Source: Harmothoe impar | Taxonomy: Eukaryota > Annelida > Polychaeta > Phyllodocida > Polynoidae | Assembly (NCBI GenBank): GCA_947462335.1 | Contig: OX381710.1 | Coordinates: 32,293,004 to 32,357,003, forward strand | Direction: 5' to 3' | DNA length: 64,000 bases | In this document: positions 11,601 to 35,957 of the stretch, piece after piece | Position numbering within the stretch: position 1 is the stretch's first letter | Layout of the letters: every line of letters starts with the position of its first letter | The notes under the pieces: generated by a model | The model's input: the letters and a program-made list of their open reading frames with translations, nothing else | Database searches by the model: none | What the model was told of the DNA's origin: nothing | Position numbers and translations under genes: made by a program

Positions 11601-13038
11601 TGAATATTCTTTAGATCTACAATGAATACAATGCTTAAAATTTTCATTTTTCTTTTTCAGCATCAGTAAGGGCAAACTGAAACGTGTGCTTAAGTGGTAT
11701 GTGGCCAATGGTGTGGTTACACGTAGAATACGTGCTGGAGGCTTCAGGAAAACGGGCAAATCTTTGGACCTGGATGATACTCAAAGAGTTCTCGCCTTTA
11801 TCAAATCCCATGCTGAGACACATGCCATTGCTCTACCAGGCAGAATACCAACTCACAAGAGAGATGATATACTAATTCTCCCCTCCTCTGACACCAAAGC
11901 TGACATTTACAGGTTGTATGAAAAAGCCATGGCAGATGTCCAGCAGAGGGCAGTTGCTCTGTCTACTTTCAGGAGTTTGTGGCGAAAGCTCCTCCCAGGA
12001 ATAGTTTGTGCACGGCCCATGACTGATCTCTGCTGGGAGTGTCAGAGGAACAACAGAGACATCCACCGGTCTAGCTGTTTCCCAGAAGAGGTCAAGCAGG
12101 CAAAGTTTAAAAAACAAACACATCATTTACAGGTAGTAGGGAAGGAAAGGGCCTACTTACAGCAGCTTGTAAAGAAGGCAAAGGAGGATTATAAAGCAGC
12201 TGGTTCTCCTGCACTTGGCCCTCATCCACCATGTAGTACAGATTATCGGGTGCATGTTAGCTTTGACTATGCCCAGCAAGTGCACCTGCCCTCTTACCCC
12301 ATGCAGCCAGGCCCACTCTACTTTCTAGTGCCAAGAAAGTGTGGCATCTTTGGTGTCTCTATGGAAGCAGGACCAAGCCAGGTTAACTACCTAATAGATG
12401 AGTCTCATTGCAGTAGTAAGGGATCCAACGCTGTGATTATCTCGAGAACTACTCCCTGGGCCCCAAGAATTTGGATCTCCATTGCGACAATTGCAGTGGT
12501 CAAAATAAAAACAAATTCATGTTGGCGTACTTGATGTGGCGATGTTTGACTAGGCTCAACATGTCCATCACTCTCAACTTCCTGATCACAGGTCACACAA
12601 AATTTGGTCCAGACTGGTGTTTTGGCCTTTTGAAACAGAAATTTAGGAAGTGTGACGTTTCCAGTCTGGAGGACCTTATGGAAGTTGTCCGTCGAAGCAC
12701 CCTGGAAGGAGTCAACATCCCACACTTAGTGGGGGATGAGAAAGGAAACTGTTCAGCCCCTACTTATGACTGGAAGACTTTTCTAGCCCCTTTCAGCAAG
12801 GCAGTGAATGGCATTAAGGAGTACCATCACTTTGAGTTCAGCCATGAATACCCGGGTAGGGTTGTCATGAAGAAAGTGGTCGACGATGAAGAACCTGTGC
12901 TCTGCAACATCTTGACAAAGGAAGTAGCAGATGATCCCCGGGGCAACCCTGCCATCATCCCCTCCCCAGGATTGCCTGCCTATAGGCAATGGTACTTGTT
13001 GAACCAGGGCACAGTAGTGCCAGGTTCTTTAGAGACAG
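8689..13038 (+). CDS. DUF7869-like protein gene, three exons, one frameshift
   Basis: Exons read as 8689-8789, 8974-9079 and 11661-13038, with phases that agree at each junction. The first encodes a Cys motif (CKCQYGDNNTPC) and an ERREE helix. The second encodes AELDMLLLGVMASSTRTYY and VCQCTFAFFH, which splices onto CISKGKLKRVLKWY. The third holds NGVVTRRIRAGG, a central CWECQRNN motif, FDYAQQVHLP and the signature LHCDNCSGQNKNKF, then HTKFGPDWCFGLLKQ. This order matches an uncharacterised invertebrate family (DUF7869-like) that I suspect has an RNase H-fold, transposase-type core; that is inference. The frame changes once near 12440, consistent with a 1-base loss, so this copy is a pseudogene, a very young mutant or carries a sequencing error. 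Intron 2 (9080-11660) is full of repeats. Confidence 0.62.
9120..9270. repeat. T/A- and G-rich low-complexity repeat
   Basis: Contains GAACTTTTTTCTCGCCAA and ATTTTGGG phrases related to the 59-bp tandem array at 46.1-46.7 kb (TTTTTTCTCGCCAAAT), followed by a G12 run. It lies within intron 2 of the DUF7869-like gene. Confidence 0.4.
9291..9522. repeat. Tandem repeat of about 89 bp, 2.6 copies
   Basis: Copies begin at 9291, 9381 and 9469, each starting GGGCTGCATTCAAGCATCAT with minor changes. Each full unit also ends with the reverse complement (GATGCTTGAATGCAGC), so a unit can fold back on itself. The same core occurs at 47.9-48.1 kb and 57.96 kb, with a related form at 19.6 kb. Confidence 0.7.
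10155..10235 (-). repeat. tRNA-like SINE head
   Basis: On the minus strand an A-box-like TGGCTACATAGGC is followed about 40 bases later by a B-box-like GGTTCCGGTCTCC. This fits a tRNA-derived SINE or tRNA pseudogene rather than a working tRNA, because no clean acceptor stem is visible. Confidence 0.4.
10448..10530 (+). repeat. tRNA-Val-like SINE head
   Basis: The segment has the layout of a tRNA promoter: TAGAGTAGGGGTACAGC, then ATTAGCCTAGCATACAGAAG, then a near-perfect B box GGGTTCGATACTC. It resembles eukaryotic tRNA-Val across the anticodon and T arms. Stem pairing is imperfect and no acceptor stem is seen, so this is a SINE or pseudogene. Confidence 0.45.
11341..11546. repeat. 28-bp tandem repeat, about 7 copies
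   Basis: Units of the form AGGCTATAGCAACATAYCRG plus about eight bases repeat with a 28-bp period. It lies at the 3' end of intron 2 of the DUF7869-like gene, about 115 bp before the acceptor at 11660. Confidence 0.7.
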
Positions 13039-13554
13039 GTATTTTTGCACTTTTTGTCAAAAAAGTGTCTTGCATTCTCTCCCTTTTTTTCCTGTCTAAC
13101 ATTGAGAAATAAAATATTTAAATGCTGGCACAAACAAGTTTTGATCAATGCCAATCTATGCCATCAAAGATTGAAACCAAAAAAGCAATATTTCATCCAA
13201 AAAGTTGATATTGAAAAAGGGTCACTAAAATAGCACAAAACCAACTTTTTCAGGTCAATGCTAAAGGGTGGGGTTTCAAGTAAAGCACAGACCTTCGTGA
13301 AGTGTCCCTTTACATGGAATCCTCTTTGTTCTTATATAAAATCAGGGTGAGACGCTTTTTGAGACGCTCTAAGGCCTGTACCTTCGGTAACCTTCATGAA
13401 ATTGATTTTTTTTCGATTTTTTTTTTCAATTTTTATTTTTAAATTTTATTTTTTTAAATTTTTTTTAATTTTTTTTTTATTATCATTTTTCTTTTGAATC
13501 ATCTTTTTCTTTTTTTAAAAATGTCTTTTATTTAATTTTTTTTTAAACATTTAG
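13039..13554. other. Putative intron with T/A-rich tract
   Basis: Begins GTATTT after exon 3 and ends TTTAG. Positions 13395-13550 are almost pure T and A. A motif GGTGAGACGCTTTTTGAGACGC lies near 13348; related phrases occur at 62036 and, inverted, near 16580. No gene otherwise. Confidence 0.35.
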
Positions 13555-13648
13555 ATAAGGCATGTGACCTATCAAAGTGGGTCAGCGTTTCCTGGAGATT
13601 ATGATTCTGCTATCAGAAATGAGAAATAATGTATTGTAATAAAATTAG
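13555..13648 (+). repeat. 94-bp segment duplicated at 30765-30858
   Basis: Gapless alignment to 30765-30858 with ten mismatches. The similarity starts right after an AG splice-acceptor-like sequence here. Two reading frames look protein-like, one ending RNEK and stop, so this may be an exon of the DUF7869-like gene or the end of a mobile element. Confidence 0.7.
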
Positions 13649-14228
13649 GGACCTGATCATTGGGAATCGATCTTACACTCACACATCGGGGGGACTGCCC
13701 TGGTTCACATGTGATATCAATCACATATACCATTCATTTGAGAATATCAGAGACTTTTGTACCAATGCCACAAGAGATATCACCTGTCCAAAGCCAACAG
13801 TACCAAAGCCTGGGTCAGGTATAGGAGAACACACCAATGACACTGACACCCATCAGCCAGGACAAGAGCTAGAAGAACAGCAACTTAGAGGGAGAGGCAG
13901 AGTTTGTGGCAGGGGTAGGGGCAACAGCCAACAGGCAGAACAAGAGGAACTCACAGGCAGGGGTAGAGGCAGGGCCAGAGCCAGAGGCAGAGCCACAGGA
14001 AGAGGCAGAGGCAGGGGTGTCAGTGAACAGGCAGACCAGGAGGAACTCAGAGGTAGGGGGAGAGGCAGAGGTAGGGGCAGAGGTAGGGGAAGGGGGCAAC
14101 AGCCAGGACAACAGCAGCCTAGAGGGAGGGGCCGACCTAAAGGTGCTGTTTCTCGGAAAAGAACAAGGAGCCCTTCATCTGCAGAAGACTCTGATGACGA
14201 GGTGTGGATTGCAAGTGATTCTGACTAG
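13649..14228 (+). CDS. Probable C-terminal exon, RG-rich with AT-hook-like motif
   Basis: Open frame to a TAG stop at 14226-14228; the first ATG is at 13629, but an internal splice start is more likely. It encodes ENIRDFCTNATRDITCPKP, which resembles the Cys-containing C-terminal segment of the upstream gene's family. About 90 residues of RGRGRGRG-type repeats follow, interrupted twice by EQEELTGRG/DQEELRGRG. Then come an AT-hook-like RGRGRPKG, a basic RKRTRSPSS and an acidic tail ending ASDSD. RG-rich tracts bind nucleic acids and AT-hooks bind AT-rich DNA. A polyadenylation signal AATAAA follows at 14647-14652. The link to the exon at 11661-13038 is inferred, not proved. Confidence 0.5.
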
Positions 14229-14686
14229 AACTCCCTCTTTACGTACCATAACGAGGTATGCCATGAACTTGGATATCACATATTCTATTATGATGTTGTG
14301 TTGTTAATATAATCATAATCTGCTACTGGTTTAGGGTGTAATGATGATACACAATCAGCAGCGACCATGGATATATATTTTGACCTGGAGAAATAATGTG
14401 ACATGAACATGGAGGACCCCACCCACTGCACTTGGATTTTACCTATCAAATTATCTGTGTACAATGCTCACATAATGTGAAAGGACTTTCAGGACTTAAC
14501 AAGACTACATTTAATAGGTTTTGGAACTGTTAGTTGTCCCTAAACTACACCAGGAACAGGTATTGTGCATCTATAATTATTCCACTAAACCACTAACTCT
14601 GTCATTTTTCCAGGAAACTGAACGTGTTTTTGAACGATGTTGCATGAATAAAGATATTTCCCCAAAGAGACCAATCTTTTAGTATG
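14229..14686 (+). other. Likely 3' untranslated region of the DUF7869-like gene
   Basis: No coding signal. A polyadenylation signal AATAAA is at 14647-14652, 35 bases before the transposon insertion at 14689. Confidence 0.4.
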
Positions 14687-15019
14687 TACAGTCAACTCCC
14701 TCCTAACGACCACCCCTCCACAACGACCACCTCGCCATTGCGACCACTTTTGTAAAGTCCCAACCATTTTCCCCTTTGTTTTAATATATGAAACTCCCCC
14801 TACGGCGACCACCCCTCTATTGCGACCACCCCACCCTCCGACCACTGAAATTCCAGTCCCAAAGAAGGGTTTTCTCCCTCTAATGCGACCACTATGTCCA
14901 AAAGTAAACTTTTATTCTAAAATGTTATCATAGAGCCCCCCCCCCCCTTTCCTCACTTATTTACTTGATAAGTATTCGGACATCAGAGGGCCAAAAGCCC
15001 CCTTGCCCTCACTCATGCA

Positions 15020-15339
15020 CCTGACTATTGGTCGCACATCAGAGAGATAGTTAAGCCCCCCTCCCCCCACAACACCCCCCCCCCCAACACACACCACCGC
15101 CACTCACACCTGACTAGTGGTCGCACATCAGAGGCAAAGAAGCCCTCCCCCCCCCCCCCCCCCCACATCAGAGAGATAGTTAAGCCCCCCTCCCCCCACA
15201 ACACCCCCCCCCCCCCAACACACACTACCACCACTCACAACTGACTAGTGGTCGCACATCACTGATCAGAGGGATAGAAGCCCTCCCCCCAACACACACC
15301 ACCGCCACTCACACCTGACTAGTGGTCGCACATCAGTGG
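15020..15339. repeat. Tandem GGTCGCACATCAGAG units with poly-C runs
   Basis: TGACTAGTGGTCGCACATCA or close variants occur at about 15026, 15109, 15243 and 15317. They are separated by AAGCCCCCCTCCCC and runs of up to 17 C. The array is internal to the pogo-like element. Confidence 0.65.
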
Positions 15340-15653
15340 CAGGGCTCCCACAAAAATCTCAGATTGAATTCCATGACTTTTCCATGACATTCCATGGCAA
15401 AAATCTCAATATTTCATGACATTTAAAACATTTTTGTGGAGGTCGGGGGGGGGGGGCTTGGCCCCCGAGACAATTTCTAAAATTTAGAAAGCAGAAGGTA
15501 CATGCTAGAAGATCTTGTAATATCAATTAAATTGTTTTCGTTTTCCATGACATTCCATGACACACGACAATCTTTTTACAAAATTCCATGACTTTCCAGA
15601 CAACTTTCAAATTCCATGACATTCCATGACTTCCATGACATGTGGGAACCCTG
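15340..15653. mobile_element. hAT-like MITE nested in the pogo-like element
   Basis: Ends CAGGGCTCCCACA and TGTGGGAACCCTG are inverted repeats with one mismatch. CAGGG termini are typical of hAT elements. The flanks read CAGTGG and CAGAGG, a plausible imperfect target duplication, and removing the 314 bp restores the surrounding CATCAGAGG repeat phrase. The interior repeats CCATGACATTCCATGAC several times. No coding capacity. Confidence 0.65.
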
Positions 15654-15949
15654 CAGAGGGAGGACCAGAACCCCCCCCCCCACGCCGCCATTACGTCACC
15701 TGTCAATGGCCGGACTTGAGAGGGAGGGCCAGATACCTGACTATCCCAAACTCTCCCTACAGCGACCACCTCGCCATTGCGACCACTTTTAGATAGTCCC
15801 AAGGGTGGTCGCAATAGAGGGAGTTGACTGTAGTAGATATAACCATCGGGAATGCCTGGTAAAAATTTCAGATTGATATCTCAATTCTAGATACCCGTTG
15901 CTAAGGTAACCAATAAGTGATATGCTCGCTGACTGCTCGCGAGCTAAAA

Positions 15950-16020
15950 TCTGTGGTAAAAGCTGTGGCAGAAGCTGTGGTGATAGCTGTGGCAGACGCT
16001 GTAGCTAAAGCTGTGGCAGA
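15950..16020. repeat. 12-bp tandem repeat, 6 copies
   Basis: Units of GTGGCAGAAGCT and close variants. It stays open in the plus frame (Ala/Val-rich), but no gene was recognised. Confidence 0.6.
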
Positions 16021-19000
16021 ATGTTTGTTTTACATTTCCCCTTTGCCATGGATACCCGGTCTCAACCTGGTATCACTCACACACTTCTCTTGTATCCTGG
16101 CTGCACCGTTTCGGATAGCATACCGGAATTGTGTGTCACAAGTATAACATATCAGGAGCTGACAACACACTACCTCCAGGCCTGCACCCCACAACCTATA
16201 GGTCGCATGACGTAGGTGCCCTGAGAAAGTCACACCGAGTGAGGCTAGCAGCGCAAAAAAAAGGGTATACTCAGAAAAAATGTGTGCATTGACTTTTTTT
16301 GGGGGGGGTACTTGAGCCCATATTCACATTTTTATATTAGCCTAAGCATCCTATATGCTTATTAAGGTCTTAACATGGCAAAAAAGAAATTTGATATGGT
16401 GACATGAATTCTTTTTTTTTAATCAACAGGGGGCATGAGGACCCCCTCCCATCAAGTGCCCCCTTCCCCAACTGACAAGTTCAATATCACACACAATACA
16501 AAATTACCATGCATTAACCAATCCCAAAGTGACCCCCAGTCAATTACCCTAAGGTTAGAGCTGTCAGAATGTCTGAAAAAAAACGTCTCACCCCTGTAGT
16601 GTCACTGCACATAACCCTCTCCCATAGAGATAGCACTGACCCCGTTCAATATGTAAATGTTCAATGTTAAGGGTTATCTACGGTCTGCCATAGGGCTCTA
16701 TGCTGTAGCAAATTACCACCATTTTAGACACAAAATAAAATCATGCTTTTTTGAGGGGTAGCATTTGAAAATGGATTAAAGCACGACTACATAGGAAGGA
16801 CAACATTGTAGCGGATCTAGTGACACAAAATTGAGAGAAAAAGCTCCAATTTTGAAGGAATGAGAGCAGTTTTAAATTTTAGGCTGAGAGGACCACTGCT
16901 ACCCGTCGCACAAGACTCAGGGTAACCCTGAGTCAAAAAGTAGCTGGAGACACAGTTTGTGTCAATGTAGATGGAATTTTGATGCACCAGATGTAACACC
17001 ATGTAATATCTAAAATGTGCCTGTTTTCATATATGTGAGATTACATGTATATAAAAGAAATGTCAAACAGATTGATTTCATGTTATTTTATTGCAAGTAC
17101 TTGCATTATGTATGGTGTAGCGGAACCCACAATGTTGCCGGCCAACCTATCCTTTTGTACACATGGAAGAAGTGACCAGTTGTGGACAGTCATGCATTCC
17201 AATCTGTTTGAGCCAACACTACTATCAGTAACCGTTTAACAATGTTAAATCTATTTAGTTATTGAAATCTATAAGTCAAAGTGTGAACATCTCTCTTGAT
17301 ACAGACATGAAATATACCAAACGTTAAATCAGTGTATATACATTTATAACGGTTGGAACTGGTATGTTACTATGCAAGTTTGTGTAGGTTTCCTTTTCAG
17401 AGTATTTATAATTCATACATTGATGTAGAAAATATCAATTCTTCTCGACTTCTTACAACTTTATCTATAAATGTGCGAAGGTGTGGCTATGTAGTAAAGG
17501 GTTTTCTATGCACGTCAGAGTAGAAACCTCGGTTATAGATACAGTAACAATAGGAACCACATTCTTGTGTGAAGTCCACTTCATTTATTTATGAATCAAC
17601 TGGTTTCTTAGCAGGTTCAGCCATTATTCTTCACGCAGCAATGAGAGCAATGTGATGTTCATCTTCATAAATATGGAAATGTGAGCTGCGGCTGACATCT
17701 AATACATCAAAACGATATACTAAACAAAATGTAGCAATATCCGGGCAGCAAATCAAAGGACATACAATTCGGCACTTTATACAAATAGAGAAGATAAAGG
17801 AAATAATTACAAGTAGATTGTGTCTAACAAGGTCTGTTTTTTTACAAGATCATTCAGTGCCTTTGCATGAATGGGTTATACATTGCCTGACTACTACTAC
17901 ATGTACATCTATTTGAAATTTGTAACTTGGCCCCGTAGTGCCAATCAGTCTAAATACACAATAAGCTATATTTCACAGTAACTAGATTACAAGGAAACAC
18001 ACGTATATGAGGAAATCAGGTTATACATACAGCTGAAGAAGTTTAAGGGAAACTCAAGGAAAAATTGACGTTTGTATAAAACATATCAGAGAAACTTTCC
18101 CTAGAATAAAATCTAAACGAGTAACTCCAGTTAAGTGAGAGAATATTATTGTGGTCATTTGGTGACTTTCAAATGTCATAGTTACTTTGTTCTATAGTTG
18201 TTCAACATGGTCGACACGTTTTAAGTTGAGCCGGTGCAGATAGAGGTTTCTAAGACTAATAATTGTATTAGTATTGAAGTGAATACTGACACAGTAAGAA
18301 TTGAGACGTACAATTCATGGGACTTTACTTTGGGTCACTGATCAAAAGACAACTGCTGCATCCACCACCCACATTGTGAATGTGACAGAATTATCACTGT
18401 AATTAACCAATCATTTATCACTTTTAACAAATTTATTTGTTATCTAATACTTTTTTGTGATAATTACAATAGCTTGCTATGCTAGCTTAGTTACATGATT
18501 TTAATCGGTTACCGTAAAATATATTTGTGAATCATTTGCTGACAGGCCTATTATTTGTTAATTAGATTTTATAACCTGTTAACACAGCTAAGCCGCTACC
18601 AAATAAGCAGAATTCTGGATATACACACAGCAGCCCCAGGACAGAAGGTGTTAAAGCTTTTCACTGGTGATGATAGGGTGTCATGGCACATCTATTATTC
18701 GTCACATATGCTCCAACGTCTTATGATAATGATGATCACGAGGGTACCACATCGCTTTCGGTGAGACCAAATCCCTACATCTTCAATTTTGAGAATTCGA
18801 ACAACCCCAACCGCACTAAACAGTTCACCAAAAAAGAGCTATATCCAGCCACACTAACACAATGTGAATCATTTACTCTCCACAAACTTTACAATGTATT
18901 CAACATAGTAGAAGTCATAAAAAATCTTCCAGAAATCCACAAATATGATACAAATTCAAGAACGTTCAGTTAGACTTCAAGTTCTGATGCGCCAGTTTGT

Positions 19001-19590
19001 ATACATAAGACACTAAATATGTTCTTATGTATGCTAACTAACACCTGATCCCTGGTTTTGAATATCATGTTATGACCCCTCGTAACCATGGAAACGGGGT
19101 GTGTGCCCCTATGATGTCGACCCGTGGTGTGACCTGCCGTCGTTTCACCTAAGCCGGGTGTGAGGTAGCCCGGCAGCCGATACTCAGCACTAGTCGCACA
19201 CGCCAAATATCCAGACCAACCTAAAAGCCATCATCGCAGAAGTCCCCTTTGTATTCTAACTGCTGCTGCTTGTGATGCATAACTCATGGACGACATCTCG
19301 CTGAAAGAAATCAGGAATTTATATTACATGTACATGATTTAGTTGTTGTGTTGCGGGTATTGCGGACCAACAACATGTTGATACTGGAAGTTATTCGGCA
19401 CCGCAAAGACGTCTACTTGAAAAGTTGCTTACATCAGGGCTCAAGTCTATGGGGCATTATGGTAGTCAATGTAAGAGGTCCCAAGGATTTGTGTTATCTC
19501 CTTTAGACCCTTATAGACAAATTATAATAATGTATATACCCGTATGTTACTGCATGAACATGCTTTGTTTCTGAAACTGAGGCGTTGTTG
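16021..19590. other. Intergenic or ST13 3'-flanking sequence
   Basis: No gene supported in 3.5 kb. A 21-bp imperfect palindrome (GACTCAGGG, TAA, CCCTGAGTC) lies at 16914-16934. An unrecognised 96-residue plus frame at 18683-18973 has no start context, splice signals or motif that I can support. Confidence 0.35.
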
Positions 19591-19591
19591 G

Positions 19592-19760
19592 ACATGGAAA
19601 TACTGCATTGAAGCACTATGCACTATCATGCCGACCATACAGGGATGATAACTCCCAGAAGGTCGGCATGATTTATGAAAGCAGGGCTGGCGAGTATACC
19701 CGCCAGCCCTGCATTTGTACATAATAATGACCAGGTGCATACTGCATTAAAGTACTATGT
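19592..19760. repeat. Dispersed GCATCATGCC-type repeat with perfect hairpin
   Basis: Contains TCATGCCGACCATACAGGGA, the reverse form AAGGTCGGCATGAT, and TGCATTAAAGTACTATG, all related to repeats at 9.3, 47.9 and 58.0-58.3 kb. At 19681-19712 there is a perfect 12-bp stem (GCAGGGCTGGCG / CGCCAGCCCTGC) with an 8-base loop. Confidence 0.55.
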
Positions 19761-19833
19761 GGCCATTAAAGGCCTAAACTGCCGAGGCATATAGCTTATC
19801 AGCTTATATATCAGGAAGCTGCACCTACCCGCT

Positions 19834-34102
<14,269 letters not shown>

Positions 34103-34617
34103 CTGTAAAAGAGTTTAAAAACAGCATATTATATATACCCGGTAGCTATTGAAACAAGGTTGGCATTGTGCATTCTTACTAGAGTTTCTAGTACACTGTA
34201 TAGTAAACGGATAACCCACTCTATTTATTATTCACAGCACAATGCTGCAATTTTCCTGACCTGACATCACGTTTAAAAGTAACCGTGAGAATGTCAGAGC
34301 AACCCCCCATTATGAGCCCTACCGGTTTAAATATGAACGTGTGACTTATGTCGCTATTGACTCAGGGTCAGTGGGGTTAATTGTTTACTTTGATTGATGG
34401 AAATGTATCTGGATGATGCTGAATTTATTGTAGATAATTGGGTGATATGTATATACAGTAGTGTACTATTAAAGGGTACTACCGGGGGTAATCGACCCCC
34501 CCCCCCCCCCAGGTAGAAATAAATGACTAGGCCCTTATCGACATTTCTTGGCCCTGTCCTGGGCTAGACACGCCTACAGGCTACACAGATGCACTCTGGA
34601 CACTTGCCACATATATT

Positions 34618-35215
34618 TAGGTAGTGTTCATTTACTAATTACAGGGAGGAGAACGGTTTACAAAAAAATATGGACCCCCTCCTGAGGTTGTGGGGAGGGG
34701 AGAGGTGTAAAACATGTCAACCCCTCTGCCTCTGGAGGGCATAAACAAAAAAGTTCAGTGAAATGCCGAAAAGCTTGCGCGTTACTTGCGCATGTAAGCG
34801 TACCGGTACGCTATTTTAGTATTTAGGCTTTGGCGGGGGTGAAAATTTTTGACGAGGTAGGCACGAAAACTTCCATTAACATTTTAAGGAAGTGTTCATT
34901 TATTATTTACAGGGGGGGGTGGTGGGTTTGGGGGGGGGGCGTAAAAATTTCCGACCCCTCCTGAGGGGGTGCGTAAAAAATTCAGACCGCTCTTGGGGGG
35001 GGGGGGGCGTAAAAATGTAAGCCCCTTTTTAGCAAAAAATCTGCACGTTTCTATAGTTCAAAGGGGAGGGGGCGAAAAATTTTCAGCGAGGCGGGGGGGG
35101 GCGCGAAACGTTCCACGCGCTCTCGAGGGGGGCGTAAAAAATGTTCGCCCCTCCACGCCAAATCTCACCACCCCCCCCCCCCTGTAAAATAATAAATAAA
35201 CACTCCCTAATGTGT
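34618..35215. mobile_element. MITE-like cluster with GTGTTCATTTAT ends and poly-G core
   Basis: Direct ends TAGGTAGTGTTCATTTACTA (34618) and AAGGAAGTGTTCATTTATTA (34887) face an inverted end AATAAATAAACACTCCCTAA (35190-35209). Between them are G-rich runs and repeated GCGTAAAAA phrases. It belongs to the same family as 58966-59127. It lies in the inferred first intron of ST13, between the noncoding exon and the coding start. Confidence 0.55.
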
Positions 35216-35587
35216 TTATTCAATTTGAGGGCAAAGTGGGGCATCAAATTGGCAAAGAGTACGGTATGACAATACGTTGGCAATGACTCAGGGACGACCC
35301 TTAGTGAGTTAGTCGGCATAACCAGCGTTACTTTGCAGTGAAGTATTGCAGTACCGGTAGGCCTCCTACACCCACTGAGCCTGAGAGTTGTGAGTAGGCC
35401 TACGATAACGATTAGTCGGCCTACGAATACGATTCGGCTCAGTGACAGTGAGTGAGTGAGTCAGTGCGTCCTGCAAGTTACAACGTAAAATGCCCTGGTT
35501 TGGATTGGACTAGACTTTGAATGTATATTAGCATTGGTCAGGAGCTATAGTCCGGGGTAATCTTTGTATTATACTCATTGTACTTAC

Positions 35588-35850
35588 CTTACAGCTTTCG
35601 CTGTCACTAACTCTAAAATTTCGTTTGAAGGAGATGAACCCACGCGTTCTCAACAAGTTCTAGTCGCAAAGTCTCAGACGGGTCCCGGTGGCGAGAAGCT
35701 TCGGTATGCAGTGGCACCGCCTGGTGAAAAGGTTGATAAAACTCATAAAATATCGCTAAAATACATTTTGATACCACTACAGGCTCGGTAATAATTTTTA
35801 CATTTGGTCCTGTGACTGAATTTGCAATGATACGAAGAAATTCCACAAAA
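35588..35850 (-). other. ST13: Inferred noncoding first exon of ST13
   Basis: On the minus strand a strong donor (AAG then GTAAGTAC) ends at 35588. The first coding exon begins 14 bases before the ATG after a good acceptor (CTTTTACAG). The sequence just upstream of the donor has no ATG, as expected of 5' UTR. The start is not determined; about 35700-35850 is a guess. Confidence 0.45.
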
Positions 35851-35957
35851 ATGCCCTTTTGCCTTATTTTCAGTGTTGTTAGCGGTAGGAGAACATGTTC
35901 CCGGGAACCAGTTCAACTGTAGACAGGTGCCCGGTCCACTTCCGCTTCTTCTGCAAA
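35850..35957. promoter_or_regulatory. Likely shared ST13/XPNPEP3 promoter
   Basis: Lies between the inferred ST13 first exon and the XPNPEP3 start codon. It contains overlapping palindromes GAACATGTTC and GTTCCCGGGAAC near 35891-35908, and an ETS-type CACTTCCG site about 20 bases before the XPNPEP3 ATG. No TATA box was seen. ETS sites are common in divergent housekeeping promoters. Confidence 0.45.

Larger units (their letters stand above)
14689..15830. mobile_element. Non-autonomous pogo/Tigger-like DNA transposon
   Basis: The left end CAGTCAACTCCCTC and right end GAGGGAGTTGACTG are perfect inverted repeats, flanked by TA on both sides (14687-14688 and 15831-15832). CAG termini with a TA duplication fit the pogo/Tigger part of the Tc1/mariner superfamily. 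The inside repeats phrases such as GCGACCACC and ACCACTTTT near both ends. It also holds a tandem block of CTGACTAGTGGTCGCACATC at 15100-15340 and has no transposase frame. It is split by a nested element at 15340-15653. Confidence 0.82.

Noticed and set aside
18683..18973. 96-residue plus-strand ORF beginning MAHLLFVTYAPTSY
   Set aside because: Composition is protein-like, but there is no recognisable motif, no homologous copy in the window and no clear splice or promoter signal.
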